NCBI RefSeq assembly: GCF_032854445.1
Contig: NC_088303.1
Coordinates: 17,183,501 to 17,247,500, forward strand
DNA length: 64,000 bases
Origin: Liolophura sinensis
Taxonomy: Eukaryota > Mollusca > Polyplacophora > Chitonida > Chitonidae
Direction of reading: 5' to 3'
Position 1 is the first letter of the stretch. Each line of letters starts with the position of its first letter. The notes under the pieces are model-generated. The model was not told where the DNA came from and made no database searches. It saw only the letters and a list, made by a program, of their open reading frames with translations. Position numbers and translations under genes: made by a program. Below, piece by piece: positions 53,101-60,689 of the stretch.

Positions 53101-53294
53101 TGAGTTTTCCTTGGACTCTGCTCAGTTTCCTTCCACCATAATGCTGGCTGCTATTGTAAACGTGAAATACTCTTGAGTATGGCGTAAAACACTAGTTAAA
53201 TAAACAAATATTGGAATATGTGGAGAGGGTTTAAGGTACTTACCTCTGAGGACAGGAAATCCCCTCCAGAACCCTCACTGTTCCCTAAAGACAT
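11117..53294 (-). CDS. TOX: TOX-family HMG-box transcription factor, eight coding exons
   Basis: Whole-gene entry; exons are listed separately. Joining them from the ATG at 53292-53294 to the TGA at 11117-11119 gives 51+603+119+136+81+300+137+61 = 1488 nt, an exact multiple of three coding for 495 residues. Order of parts: [12 protein letters not shown] motif (about 18-29), Ser/Asp-rich acidic stretch (about 200-216), Lys-rich NLS (240-251), HMG box (about 252-330), Met/Pro/Gln-rich region (331-430), Cys/His-rich C-terminal motif (446-476). TOX proteins are nuclear, bind DNA through one HMG box in a structure-dependent way, and act in transcription and chromatin regulation. All introns are GT-AG. 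The C-terminus matches vertebrate TOX4 better than TOX/TOX2/TOX3, which lack that Cys motif, as expected for a single invertebrate orthologue of the family. The exact start is uncertain because an upstream exon may add residues. Confidence 0.92.
11262..11579 (-). repeat. tRNA-derived SINE in last TOX intron
   Basis: On the minus strand the head reads AGCTCAGTTGCTAGGATAC (A box) and GGTTCATTCCTGG (B box). The far end carries 'gaaggaaaccggagtacc'. It occupies most of the intron 11178-11782. Confidence 0.65.
11783..11919 (-). CDS. TOX: TOX exon: Cys-rich C-terminal motif
   Basis: 137 nt: 45 codons plus two bases of a split Arg codon; acceptor ccttttgaccttcag, donor TTGCAG|GTGAGT. It encodes [20 protein letters not shown] then [12 protein letters not shown]. 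This matches the C-terminal motif of TOX4 (RCVRSGC...[17 protein letters not shown]). Five cysteines and a histidine (C446, C451, C466, C470, H474, C475) are spaced like a small zinc-binding fold; metal binding is inferred. Vertebrate TOX, TOX2 and TOX3 lack this full motif. Confidence 0.94.
12191..12315 (-). repeat. Degenerate family 2 SINE fragment
   Basis: 'tttgattggttttctatgtagtgttccgtttac' and 'ggaggaaaccacc' follow the reversed family 2 tail and core at low identity. It lies 55 bp from the TOX donor at 12370. Confidence 0.4.
12370..12669 (-). CDS. TOX: TOX exon: Met/Pro/Gln-rich region
   Basis: 300 nt, 100 codons, phase 0 at both ends; acceptor gtgtgatttcag, donor CAG|GTAAGG. It begins [13 protein letters not shown] and is low-complexity, rich in Met, Pro, Gln and Asn ([18 protein letters not shown]). 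Vertebrate TOX proteins carry comparable low-complexity, often Gln/Pro-rich, segments after the HMG box. Its length is a multiple of three and both flanks are phase 0, so it could be skipped without a frameshift. Confidence 0.9.
12950..13030 (-). CDS. TOX: TOX exon: C-terminal helix of the HMG box
   Basis: 81 nt, 27 codons, phase 0 at both ends; acceptor tatatgtttgcag, donor CCAAG|GTGAGT. It reads [20 protein letters not shown] then RASLVSK, matching the vertebrate [27 protein letters not shown] end of the box. It starts 103 bp below the edge of the 54-bp minisatellite, so the array sits close to its acceptor side. Confidence 0.96.
13134..16749. repeat. 54-bp minisatellite, about 67 copies
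   Basis: The unit starts acagtaaaaaccagcgtgaa, followed by ttcccacttctgtcaagcca, then gaatggtgggtacg. Because 54 is a multiple of three, all three frames on one strand and several on the other stay open, giving spurious repetitive ORFs of up to 1218 codons. One extra A near 14385 shifts frames. Left copies mostly read 'cttctgtcaagccagaatggtggg'; right copies 'gttctgtcaggccagaatagcggg' with 'gacaggaaaaacc'. Most copies carry GAATTC. Confidence 0.98.
17827..17857. promoter_or_regulatory. Cluster of three homeodomain cores (TAATTAG)
   Basis: TAATTAG occurs at 17827, 17834 and 17851 within 31 bp, in an intronic block free of repeats. Enhancer function is inference. Confidence 0.3.
18393..18528 (-). 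CDS. TOX: TOX exon: core of the HMG box
   Basis: 136 nt: one base completing Lys, then 45 codons ending KN at donor AAT|GTGAGT. It reads [20 protein letters not shown]... [21 protein letters not shown], nearly identical to the HMG boxes of vertebrate TOX proteins, with the expected aromatic core (Y263, F266, F267, W294). The vertebrate GEEQKQ segment is DPDHKN here. This is the most conserved exon in the window and fixes the family. The intron after it carries the 54-bp minisatellite. Confidence 0.97.
18529..19383 (-). other. TOX intron, 855 bp
   Basis: Between the NLS exon and the HMG core exon. It includes a C13 run at 19005-19017 and no coding signal. Confidence 0.85.
19384..19502 (-). 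CDS. TOX: TOX exon: nuclear localisation signal and start of HMG box
   Basis: 119 nt: 39 codons plus two bases of a split Lys codon. Acceptor gtgttttcag, donor CAAAA|GTGAGT (phase 2). It encodes a Thr/Pro/Lys-rich linker, then [18 protein letters not shown]. The run of six lysines followed by DPNEPQKPVSAYA is essentially invariant in TOX proteins and serves as NLS and entry to the HMG box. The split Lys codon is completed by the first base of the next exon. Confidence 0.95.
19503..22294 (-). other. TOX intron, 2.8 kb
   Basis: AT-rich, with no ORF support. It contains the 32-bp palindrome at 20951-21019. Confidence 0.85.
20951..21019. repeat. Near-perfect inverted repeat, 32-bp arms, 5-nt loop
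   Basis: The left arm (20951-20982) starts ACATCTTGTCCCAGGTAATA; the reverse complement of the right arm (20988-21019) is identical except for one base (31/32). The loop is tgtac. A weaker match continues a few bases outward. Confidence 0.97.
22295..22897 (-). CDS. TOX: TOX large N-terminal exon
   Basis: 603 nt, 201 codons, phase 0 at both ends; acceptor tctctttgcag, donor CACAG|GTAAGA. It begins [16 protein letters not shown], the hallmark N-terminal motif of TOX/TOX3/TOX4 proteins. The middle is Met/Pro/Ser/Thr-rich. Further on it reads [16 protein letters not shown], equivalent to the family motif LTTINQSQLSAQLGL, then a Ser-rich acidic stretch ([17 protein letters not shown]). These segments resemble the transactivation half of the family. 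There are no membrane segments or signal peptide. It is the largest exon and follows a 30.3-kb intron. Confidence 0.93.
25312..25333. repeat. G22 homopolymer
   Basis: Twenty-two consecutive G, followed by aggagga. Other runs: C14 at 28568-28581 and G13 after a GT repeat at 46970-46982. Confidence 0.95.
26196..26268. promoter_or_regulatory. Cluster of four CACCTG/CAGGTG E-boxes
   Basis: CACCTG at 26196 and 26207, CAGGTG at 26250, CACCTG at 26263. These match the core bound by Snail/ZEB and some bHLH factors. Regulatory role inferred. Confidence 0.25.
26968..27022 (-). repeat. Short family 2 SINE tail remnant
   Basis: 'tttatttatttatttattacgatggtttttgatgccatactgaagtatt' resembles the reversed tail at 37848. 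Confidence 0.45.
30365..30860. repeat. Degenerate minisatellite, about 50-bp unit
   Basis: Recurring words 'ggtacatcagagagcctct', 'ggaaacagacaac', 'caatgtcacaggtac' appear about every 50 bp with many substitutions and length changes. Confidence 0.6.
37848..38096 (-). repeat. Family 2 SINE, near full length, reverse
   Basis: From the tail 'tttatttatttgattggtgttttacgcc' through the core 'ggaaaccgggcaaagcccgggggaaactcacgacc' to a reversed A box (TGGCTCAGTTGGTTAG on the minus strand). The core matches the conserved SINE domain common in molluscs, probably the MetaSINE type (recalled, not searched). A 15-bp duplication (agctaaccaagtg) lies in the head. Confidence 0.8.
38228..38835. repeat. Nested tandem array, 79-bp then 50-bp units
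   Basis: 'cattcagg' recurs at 38371, 38450, 38529, 38608 (79-bp steps), then at 38658, 38708, 38758 and (as catttagg) 38808 (50-bp steps). The 79-bp unit is the 50-bp unit plus an extra 'cagatctccagtcacaagca' module of about 29 bp. Confidence 0.95.
43446..44521. repeat. 30-bp minisatellite, about 36 copies
   Basis: Unit tacatgtacatgtcagtgtc + taaaaccaaa. Variants differ at taca/tgca and gtctaaa/gtatcaa/gcatcaa. Two frames are open throughout (for example a CxC peptide repeat [10 protein letters not shown]), which follows from the 30-bp period. Confidence 0.97.
44708..44875. mobile_element. MITE family A, shortened copy
   Basis: It starts ggccccggatgacaaagaga and shares 'agtcaaaatttcaaatcac', 'gcttgaca', 'attctgggta' and 'aataacagaaaggaaca' with 2780-3001. 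The right TIR is mostly deleted and ends 'catcccagggcc'. Confidence 0.75.
46286..46339. promoter_or_regulatory. Three TCF/LEF-like ATCAAAG words
   Basis: ATCAAAG at 46286, 46297 and 46333, all on the plus strand, in a weakly repetitive 'gaatcaaagagcagg' context. Could be a small tandem repeat instead. Confidence 0.2.
48404..48680 (+). repeat. Family 2 SINE, full length, forward
   Basis: A box tggctgaggtggttag and B box gagttcaagtccagc, core 'tgtgggtttccctcaagctctgcccattttgct', tail 'gtgaaatattcttgagtacaacgtaaa' and an A/T-rich aata end. The clearest tRNA-derived SINE here. Confidence 0.85.
50515..50565. promoter_or_regulatory. Inverted pair of SOX-type sites
   Basis: CCATTGT at 50515-50521 and ACAATGG at 50559-50565, embedded in matching flanks (agggcgCCATTGTCt / aggagcaCCATTGTCcc when reversed), in a GC-richer non-repetitive intron block. 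Confidence 0.3.
52985..53215 (+). repeat. Family 2 SINE, forward, beside the TOX donor
   Basis: B box gagttcaagtccagc, core words 'ttccaccataatgctggctgc' and tail 'gtgaaatactcttgagtatggcgtaaaacac'. It ends about 30 bp before the exon at 53244. Confidence 0.8.
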
Positions 53295-53324
53295 CTTTAG
53301 GTCAAATACACTTGGACAAATACC
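53244..53324 (-). CDS. TOX: TOX first confirmed coding exon (N-terminus)
   Basis: 81 nt between an acceptor (ttttattttcag, just above 53324) and a donor GAG|GTAAGT at 53244, phase 0 at both ends. It reads GICPSVFDLK then [17 protein letters not shown]. The internal ATG at 53292-53294 has A at -3 and is a plausible initiator, giving 17 residues before the next exon. The ending FLSSE followed by TFHTPSF matches the N-terminal layout of vertebrate TOX4 (short leader ending in a Glu before TFHTPS). The ten codons upstream of the ATG are also open, so translation could begin in an earlier exon. A SINE lies 30-250 bp downstream of the donor. Confidence 0.8.
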
Positions 53325-55452
53325 CTGAAAATAAAACAAGAAAACACGAGTTATCATTTGAACAAATACATGACTCATATCATGTAGATTTAATATGCAT
53401 ATAATGCTAAGACCTACATAGCTGGATACCGGTGACAAACTTCACTTGAATAAAACACTGGAGTTCAACCCATATATGTTTTCCAATATAGCTTCAGTTG
53501 GATTTGAACTCATGGTCTTGTTTATGATACATTCATAGAAAGGAAAAAATGAAAGTTATCAATTCTCGTACATATTCAATAACCGATTTACAAAGTAAAA
53601 TAATTTTGGTTTAGGACACTATCTTATTAACAAAATAATATAACATAGAGAATATCTGTGTTCATTGTGTCAGTCACGGCATTTTTATTTTTTCCAAATT
53701 TAGTAGACACATCCTTATGCCTGATTTTAGTTTAATTTTCCATAAATAACACATCCCCTTAAAGCCTCAATAAATCCTTTTAATTATGGGTACAACAGAT
53801 AAAGATAGATGCAATTTACCTGTACTGGTTTGTCTAACTTTTAATGAAAAGTTTGCTAAAACTTTGCAACCCATTCACGAGCATATACAAAAAAAGCTGA
53901 AAAGTGATATTATACTAAGTGACAGACTTAAGCCAGATAGCCAATATTCAAATTGACAAGAAGTAAATGTTCACATTTTGTGACAAGTGTGTACAGCTTT
54001 TTGCTGAAGCGTTTTGCAAATGAAGTCAATGATTCCAAGAGAAGGCTACAAAACTGTATCCATGCCACCAGCCGAGCTGTACATAGCCTGAGCCTCATCT
54101 ACAGATCCATCCTGATGTAGACTGGCAAACTTCCTCATGCACAATCCTCAGACTAACAAAGGCTGGCCAGAGAAACACCTATTATGTAACTAGCCAGTGA
54201 TCTAGGACAAAGACAATGTAAGTCTTCCAAGCCTTCTCAGGCATCTCACAGACAGAACAGATTAAGTCCTGTGTTTACAAACAGGTAAAAAACACAAAAG
54301 CTATAGCTGGCTTGATTGGCCATGCTTTTAGATACACATATGCAGACAAGAAAAATACATTTCCTTTTCGTATACTGATCAATGAATCACCTTCTTGTGA
54401 TTACAATACTGTAAAACATGTAAACTAAACAAAGCTGTAATTCTGTATGTAAATGTATAACTTCAACTGTCTTGATAAATCTAAAAGCAAGGATACTTTG
54501 AATTTGGCATTTAAAGGTAGGTTACACTTAAGTAAAACCACTTTCAGGGTATAATCTAGTCATATATTCAAATATTTCAGTTAATGTGCACAGTATTATA
54601 CTATGATGCAAAATAAATTGAATTTAGTTACCTGCTCTTGAGCATGGTGAATTTAACAGAAACAGTTGTAATACTATAGATTCTATTATAGCGATCACGT
54701 CAACAAGGGGCATACTTGAATACTAGTATACCCTGACTTAAAAATACCTGCGGGGCAAAACACTTTTATTTGAGGTGTAGATTTATGAGTTCCCCATGAC
54801 ACAAACATGTGATTGGCCAGGTGCTCCCGTCTCACCTGAATACTGATTACAGGAAATCACCAGGTGTTAAATCATTTATGTTACAGCATTAGTCACCAGT
54901 GAAGAACTCGAGCACATGGTAGAAGCAGATAATGAAATTCTGAAGTGCAAGAGTAAAGAATCAATGCTAAAGACAACCAGGTAACTTAATACATGTGTAA
55001 GCTAAATAATCCATGATACAACCGATACAAACTGTGCACATAAAAGACAGCGAGTAAGACTATTTCACCCAAAAGTTGGGCAGGTAAAAACAACGCGTAA
55101 AGGCTTCAAAATGACATTTTTGATACATATACTTACATTTTGTCATAAGAGATTAAACAAACTTCACAAAAAACTTTTAACTGGCCTGATAAGGAGAATG
55201 AATCAATCAGAATCAAGCAAAATCTGGATCTTCAAAAATGTGAAACTTCATACGTGAAATACACTACTTAATCCAACTAACCTAAGTGTAATACCCCGGT
55301 TACTTCCACAATCACAGGTAGGCCGTTTAACCCCAAAAAGACAAAATTTTGTTACGGCAATTTTGTTTTATAATGAGCTTGATTTTCAGCTAGAACTACA
55401 AGTAGAATCCTGATCAAGAAAAATCCAGTGAATAAATCAGAGTTAAACCTAC
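53325..55452 (-). other. Upstream or leader-intron DNA of TOX
   Basis: No coding signal. It contains an E-box cluster (CAGGTG 54818, CACCTG 54833, CAGGTG 54861). It would be an intron if the exon ending at 55453 is real. Confidence 0.4.
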
Positions 55453-55545
55453 CTCGAGTCGGCAGAAATCAATTTTCCCCCCCAAACTGCTCTGTCGTAA
55501 AGTCCGACTGATAATAGGTATAACAATTACGCTCCTCCAACACAT
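55453..55545 (-). CDS. Possible upstream first exon of TOX (leader or N-terminal extension)
   Basis: A strong donor CTCGAG|GTAGGT lies at 55453. An ATG at 55543-55545 opens 31 codons (MCWRSVIVIPIISRTLRQSS...) that reach the donor in phase 0, which fits the phase-0 acceptor of the exon at 53324. An in-frame TGA lies a few codons upstream of this ATG. If used, it would add 41 residues (31 plus the ten before MSLGN). It could equally be a 5'UTR exon. An ETS-like core (acttcctg) sits just upstream. No family match for the peptide, so this is inference from splice-site logic. Confidence 0.3.
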
Positions 55546-55633
55546 TGCTGTTACTTCCTGTTTGCGGTGCTCATTTCCTAGTCAAGGCCAGGGATATGGG
55601 TGATCAACGGAGGATACTTCATGTGTGTGTGCA

Positions 55634-55787
55634 TTAGCTAACCCCCTCATCCCCCTCGTCATCCACCTGTTGTAGGACGACTCCCAGGCAAGGTGCAGGT
55701 AAGGTCAGCTGTGGCCACTGATCTATCCACTGCCTCGAGAGGTGCCCTAACCCCAGTTTCTTTACAAAGAGATCCCTCAACAAATCC
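55634..55787 (-). CDS. Unidentified coding-like terminal exon
   Basis: Below an acceptor-like ttaatatgcag at 55788, one frame runs open to TAA at 55634-55636 and reads DLLRDLFVKKLGLGHLSRQW, then IDQWPQLTLPAPCLGVVLQQ, ending in an acidic tail. This looks protein-like, but the phase (two bases carried over) does not fit the best donor of the exon at 55936. The frame that does fit (GFVEGSLCKETGVRAPLEAV...) ends at a nearby TGA. Either an exon is missing or one of the calls is wrong. Confidence 0.25.
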
Positions 55788-55935
55788 CTGCATATTAAGG
55801 CAACTTAAGTCAGCAAATTAAGGAAAATTCCCAGTAGATAAGACACAAATTGACAGAAGCAGTTAGAGAGCCACTGGCAGACCCCACCCCAGAGCCACTT
55901 CCAAGGTTTCCAGCACCTTTACATCCCGAACCTAC

Positions 55936-56272
55936 ATTTGCTGACACATCTTTGAGGAGAGTAGGAGTGACATCTGTGGCCACAAACTGTGGCATGGAGA
56001 GACCGGCCATGCAACCACAACCCTCTGTCAAAGACAGCCCAAAGCTCAGGACAAATTCCTCCACAGTTAGGCCCTGGAGAAGTGCCAACAGGTCTTTAGG
56101 AAGTTTGTCCAGGCTGCATTTCTCCAAACATCGGACTGGGCCTGCTATGAGTCTGTGTAACATCATTAGTTCAGACTCCATGCCACTCATTAGCTCACGC
56201 CATACTCTGCCATCTGTTGCAACCTTGATGGGGACGCTAGTGGACAACACAGACGAACACTCGCCATTTTTT
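55936..56272 (-). CDS. Unidentified coding-like exon upstream of TOX
   Basis: One minus-strand frame stays open for 191 codons (55810-56385). Its middle reads like globular protein: GRVWRELMSGMESELMMLHR, later LPKDLLALLQGLTVEEFVLS. Codons look RNY-biased. A donor-like AAT|GTAGGT lies at 55936 (phase 0), and acceptor-like CAG/TAG sites lie near 56265-56295. I recognise no family. The opposite strand is also open for 164 codons, so the strand is not proven. It may be the end of a separate gene or a decayed gene. Confidence 0.33.
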
Positions 56273-56751
56273 CTAGAATATGGACTCAAAGTGCAACTGT
56301 TATATACAAACTGTACTGCAGTTTCTTTTGGGTTAAAATGCTGACCTGATATATATATATATAATTCATATTGCGCCTTGATCAAACATAAGTCGTAGCA
56401 GCTGTATTTCCTTGAGGATCTTCATTTCCTAACAATACATCAAATGCATAAAAATGAGATTTCCTCTTCATGTACTTTCCTTTCATTAGCTGTCACTTCA
56501 AGCTGACATTTAGGCAATATTTTTCATCTTCATTTCCAGAATATGTCACACATGTTCAGATGAAATCGATGTCATTTTTATCTGAAGTTCTCCATAATAT
56601 GGTGATAGTATATTTCTAAACATTCAACGATGTCTAATTAAAATGGTTAAATAATAGCAGCAGAGATGATGTCAAACAAAAAGTACTAAATTATACAATA
56701 TGTTCCATCTGACATATACATCTTATATCTTTATATACAGCTAGCTAACAC

Positions 56752-56995
56752 AATTTATTTATTCATTTGATTGTTGTTTAATGCCTTACTCAATAATTTT
56801 TCACTTTCACAATGGCACCCAGTTTTATGGATGGAGGAATGTGGTCCTCAACAAGCTTAACCCTGTCAAACGACCATACAAGCATCGTTAACCACAAGCC
56901 ACAAGCAGTGAGGGCAGGGAATTAATCCACAAAATTCCTGTCCAAGGCTGGTTTTGACCCACGCCCAGTACAGCACAGCTCCTACACACTCAGGT
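56752..56995 (-). repeat. Degenerate family 2 SINE, reverse
   Basis: 'tttattcatttgattgttgtttaatgccttactcaataatttttcac' and 'tggaggaatgtgg', then a reversed B-box-like 'ggttttgacccacgcc'. Confidence 0.6.
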
Positions 56996-58640
56996 CTTAT
57001 CATTTGTTGCGTTTGTATAAAAGTTACTTCTAGATAACATTAAGTATTTATATTAGTGTAAGGATCATGTAAACCTCACATCGAAAGAACTTAAAAAAAA
57101 AAAAAAAAACATGTATGTTCAGGACAGAAACAGGCATCACCAATTTGCAGACTTTCAATGAAGCTACTTCCAGTTAACAGACATGTAGGCCTGGCCACAT
57201 CTATCCGTGTTTTCAACCAGTAACCCGAAATGGCTGATGTATATGTATGTGTTTTTATCTAACTGGTGTGTTAGCAAAGTTTTCAAGATCAGTCTACATT
57301 ATTGATTGTCTGCAGGCGTAATTGCTGACCAAAATGCCACTCGGGAAATAACAGGTCCTAGAGAAGAGGGATTTAGTAGTGAATCCAGCCCCAGCAGTTT
57401 TGAGAGATTAATTCATTTCTATTGTTTAAGATTTTCAAAACCATACAGTGTGTATCAGTTAATAAAGTTTGACACCTTACCAAAATAATATTTACTTACT
57501 CCAATACATCATGCCTATTGTTCTTCAATGTTGGCAAAGTGTCACAGCTGGACACTGAGACTACACGAGTTCTTCTTCCAGTGAAACTTCTGAGTATTTT
57601 AATAAAAGCCTACAATAATCTTTTTTGCTGTTGCTCCTAACACCCATGGCATTGGACAAAATCTAACTTATCCTTCATCGTGTTTTCATTTTTTACCACT
57701 TTTGTACATGAAATTTGTATTGTAATACGGCACTGTTACTGTTGCACGGCATGTCAGTGACAAAGTGTAAACTTTGTCTGCTAAATTGCTGAGTGGCACA
57801 TGACTCCCACAACAAGGAAAACCTTCTACGGAAGAAATGAAAGATATTTATCCATCCTATAACTTGTTATGAGAGATGAAGAATGAGCTAGCTTTAGCAG
57901 TCGTTGTGATCCATTACGAATCTCGCATGAGCTCATTCGTAAATTACTGCTTGCAATCAAAAAGACACACATCAGATATTTTACTTCAGTTCCATGAATG
58001 CCGTTAGCCTTTCAAAAATTCTTTTACATCATTCTAACGAAGAACTAAATTTTCTTTGGTCAACTTTCCACAGCCAGCATGTAGGCATTACAATGCTCAG
58101 TCACGTGTGTGTGATCAGTCATAGTGGAGGGATCGCTCATTGCAGGTGACTGTCTGTCCCGCAGCTCTCTACAGGCACTCTACAAACTCTCTAAAAGACT
58201 TCTAGGATCACGCTATTCTCCTGCCTGGTTTGACTTTTAGTCTGAGCTGACTGTATGTTCTATAGTGATTAAAAGGCCAGAACCTTTAACCACTAGATCA
58301 CACCCTGAAACAATCCTGTAATTGTCACCTAATACAAGACCAGACAGAACTACATGTGCATGTATATTTAGGGTCGATGCTGTACATACAAGTTAAAACA
58401 GAATCAATACTTTCAACACATCACACAAAAACAGAGCTAGATGTATACAAAGAGCTGAACACCACTGCAAAATTACATGAGAACCGATCATTTTATTGCA
58501 TGTAGTACAAGAACAATAATATACTAACAGCTGTTATTTGAAGTTATACCAGAACCTTTTTTTATCAAACGGTACAAGACCAGAGCAGATAAGGAGAGAT
58601 GATGAGCTGTCACTGCTGAAGCATAAACTTCTTATGGAGA
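56996..58640. other. No gene seen
   Basis: Mostly unique DNA. A 60-codon frame at 57306-57488 follows an acceptor-like tgtctgcag and starts GVIADQNATREITGPREEGF, but has no donor and no family match. Confidence 0.35.
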
Positions 58641-59222
58641 CTTGACACTGTACAAGGCCTGAACGCTGGAACTAAATTAATCCAGGGCTGTTAATGGTTG
58701 ATTAAGGAACATCTAGGAAGCTAAAGCACTGTGACTGGGATATTGGAACATCTCTAAATTGAGCCTTTCCCAAGGACCAAAGCATTTAGGGAGATAAATG
58801 TTTGTTACTGGGACTAGGTTTGTTACTAATTCCTTCGAACACTACCTCTCTAAAGACCAGAACATTTACTGCAGAATATAAAAGAATTTGAAGACAATAA
58901 ATATGGGATGGTCGTGGGTTTCCCTAAGGCTCTGCCCGGTTTCCTCCCACCATAATGCTGGCTGTATAAGTGAAATATTCTTGAGTGCGGCGTAAAACAC
59001 CAATCAAATAGATAAATAAATAAACAATAAATATGTAGCTCCACATCTCAGTATTGTATATATAATCTATCCCAAGACCAAAACACTTAGGAAGCTAAAA
59101 TCCTCTTAAAGGCTATAAAGAGCCATTGGAATTCAGGAACTACATAACCACCGAAAACTAGAGCATCTAAGAAGCCAAGAGACTAAGCTATGCAACAAAT
59201 TAAATACAGGAACATTGGAACG
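58640..59222. repeat. Degenerate tandem repeat split by a SINE
   Basis: Words like 'aagaccaaaacacttaggaagctaaa' and 'gggatattggaaca' recur and resemble the sequence at 62860-62950, so this is probably an old relative of the 62-kb array. Confidence 0.4.
58895..59035 (+). repeat. Family 2 SINE, 3' half
   Basis: 'tggtcgtgggtttccctaaggctctgcccggtttcctcccaccataatgctggc' and tail 'gagtgcggcgtaaaacaccaatcaaat'. Confidence 0.8.
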
Positions 59223-59582
59223 TGTGAGTGAGTGAGTGCATGCTTGGGGTTTAACATTGTATGTAACAATTTTTCAGTCAAATCCCGACGAAGGAGTCCT
59301 TAGAATGCATGTAATGTGCCTCCTTGTCGCAGGACGGATTTCCACTGCTCTTTTATCTAGTGCTGCTTCAGACGACTTACTGAGGGCAAGTAAGCCGCTT
59401 CGCCCGAGCCATTATACTGAAATGGGTCAACCAGTTGTCGCACTTCCCCTTAATGCTGAACACCAAGCGAGGGAGGTACAACTTTCTCTTTTAAGGTCTT
59501 AGGTGTGACCCGACCAAGGATTGACCCTGGATCTAACGACCCTGTAGCGGACCCTCTATCAACAGAGGCATCGGGGCCCGTA
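59223..59582 (-). repeat. Family 1 SINE, reverse
   Basis: It starts with 'gtgagtgagtgagtgcatgcttggggtttaac' (reversed tail) and runs to 'gggcccgtacttcgg'. The body aligns to the reverse of 61393-61692. The 88-codon frame inside is a by-product. Confidence 0.8.
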
Positions 59583-60689
59583 CTTCGGAGTGAAACTAGA
59601 AAATGACCTAAAATTGCACGTGTAGAAGTACATTCTTTGGGGGAAAATAAATATTATAAACTATTTCTTACAGTGAACATAAAGTCAGCCATTAAAGCTG
59701 AATTAAAGTAGAATTCCAGAAATGTTCTAAAAATATTTTTAAAATTCTACAGTGCTTATCAACAAAATATATAGCAAACAATCGTCAGCACCTAACCACT
59801 CATTTGGTGATGCCATTTTGCCATGTTATACCTATCTGGAGTGACGTCACAAAACCTGGGAGCTGTCCCGCACCATCGATATCAAACAATGTGACAATTA
59901 GAAAATACAAAAAGAAACACCTAATACCCAACAAAAGAGTATCAGCTCTGTTTCGTGTTCAAAGGGCCGATGTTTCTTTCAGTTTGGCGCTCGGTCAGGG
60001 TGATGTTTGTGGACACAAGTGTCATGTTTTTAGCGCCCCTTCTCATCTTCGTCCTGCATGGGTGGAGGCCTTTGACCTAGCTGGCTGTACCCACTTCAGG
60101 GAATTTACTGAACATAGCAGAACCTTCTGAGTGAAAACAGACCCTTTCATTCTGATTTTGGGAAGGTATTTTCGTAATAAATCTGACTTTGCTAAGGAAA
60201 AATAATGCAAAGTCACAAAATTTATCTTCAAGCAATGACTCTCCCGAGGCCAATTTCTTGCCAGCTCATCCTTACAGGTTACTGCAGTTTCCTGCCTAAC
60301 GTGCGCACTGTGACACGGGCAGCCGTTCTCAGTCATCTGTTCATACATGTGTGGTTCAAAATGCATCAGTTTAACGCTTAAATTACCCACAAAATCCAAT
60401 TTATTGCATCAATGTCTGTCTATCCTCTATAAGAAACCACACCGACAATCGAGAGCTAATAGGTTTTTGATGTGACAGCCAATATCAAGTGACGCTTTCA
60501 GCGCTAGTGATTGGCCAAGTTCATATTAAAGGGCTTCTACAGCATGACTACTCAGAGTGAACTGTCGGTCAGTGCCACATCCCCAATGCTGAACTTCATC
60601 TCCTCGGCTTTCAAAAATTTATAGAATTTTTTACATTTCACAGAAATTTTCTGTGACAACTGTTTCGTATATCATTTTTTTATGTATAT
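59583..60689. other. No recognised gene
   Basis: Frames of 108 codons (plus, 59804-60130) and 118 codons (minus, 60043-60399) overlap each other; neither has recognisable domains or clear splice context. Confidence 0.35.

Larger units (their letters stand above)
22898..53243 (-). other. First long TOX intron, 30.3 kb
   Basis: No internal gene found on either strand. It contains two main minisatellites (38.2-38.8 and 43.4-44.5 kb), a degenerate one (30.4-30.9 kb), SINE and MITE copies, homopolymer runs, and GC-richer unique blocks (24.1-24.3, 29.65-30.35, 34.4-36.8, 39.2-39.6, 40.7-41.1, 50.2-50.8 kb) that could be regulatory. Confidence 0.75.

Noticed and set aside
55850-56344. 164-codon plus-strand frame as a gene
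   Set aside because: The minus-strand frame over the same bases is longer and reads more like a globular protein; kept only as a caveat on strand.
57306-57488. Possible plus-strand exon after tgtctgcag
   Set aside because: No donor follows the coding-like part, the composition turns AT-rich, and no homologue is recognised.
59236-59502. 88-codon plus-strand frame, and the similar 70-codon minus frame at 61472-61684
   Set aside because: Both are antisense readings of the family 1 SINE.
59804-60399. Two overlapping opposite frames of 108 and 118 codons
   Set aside because: No recognisable domain or clear splice pairing; likely chance in a GC-richer segment.
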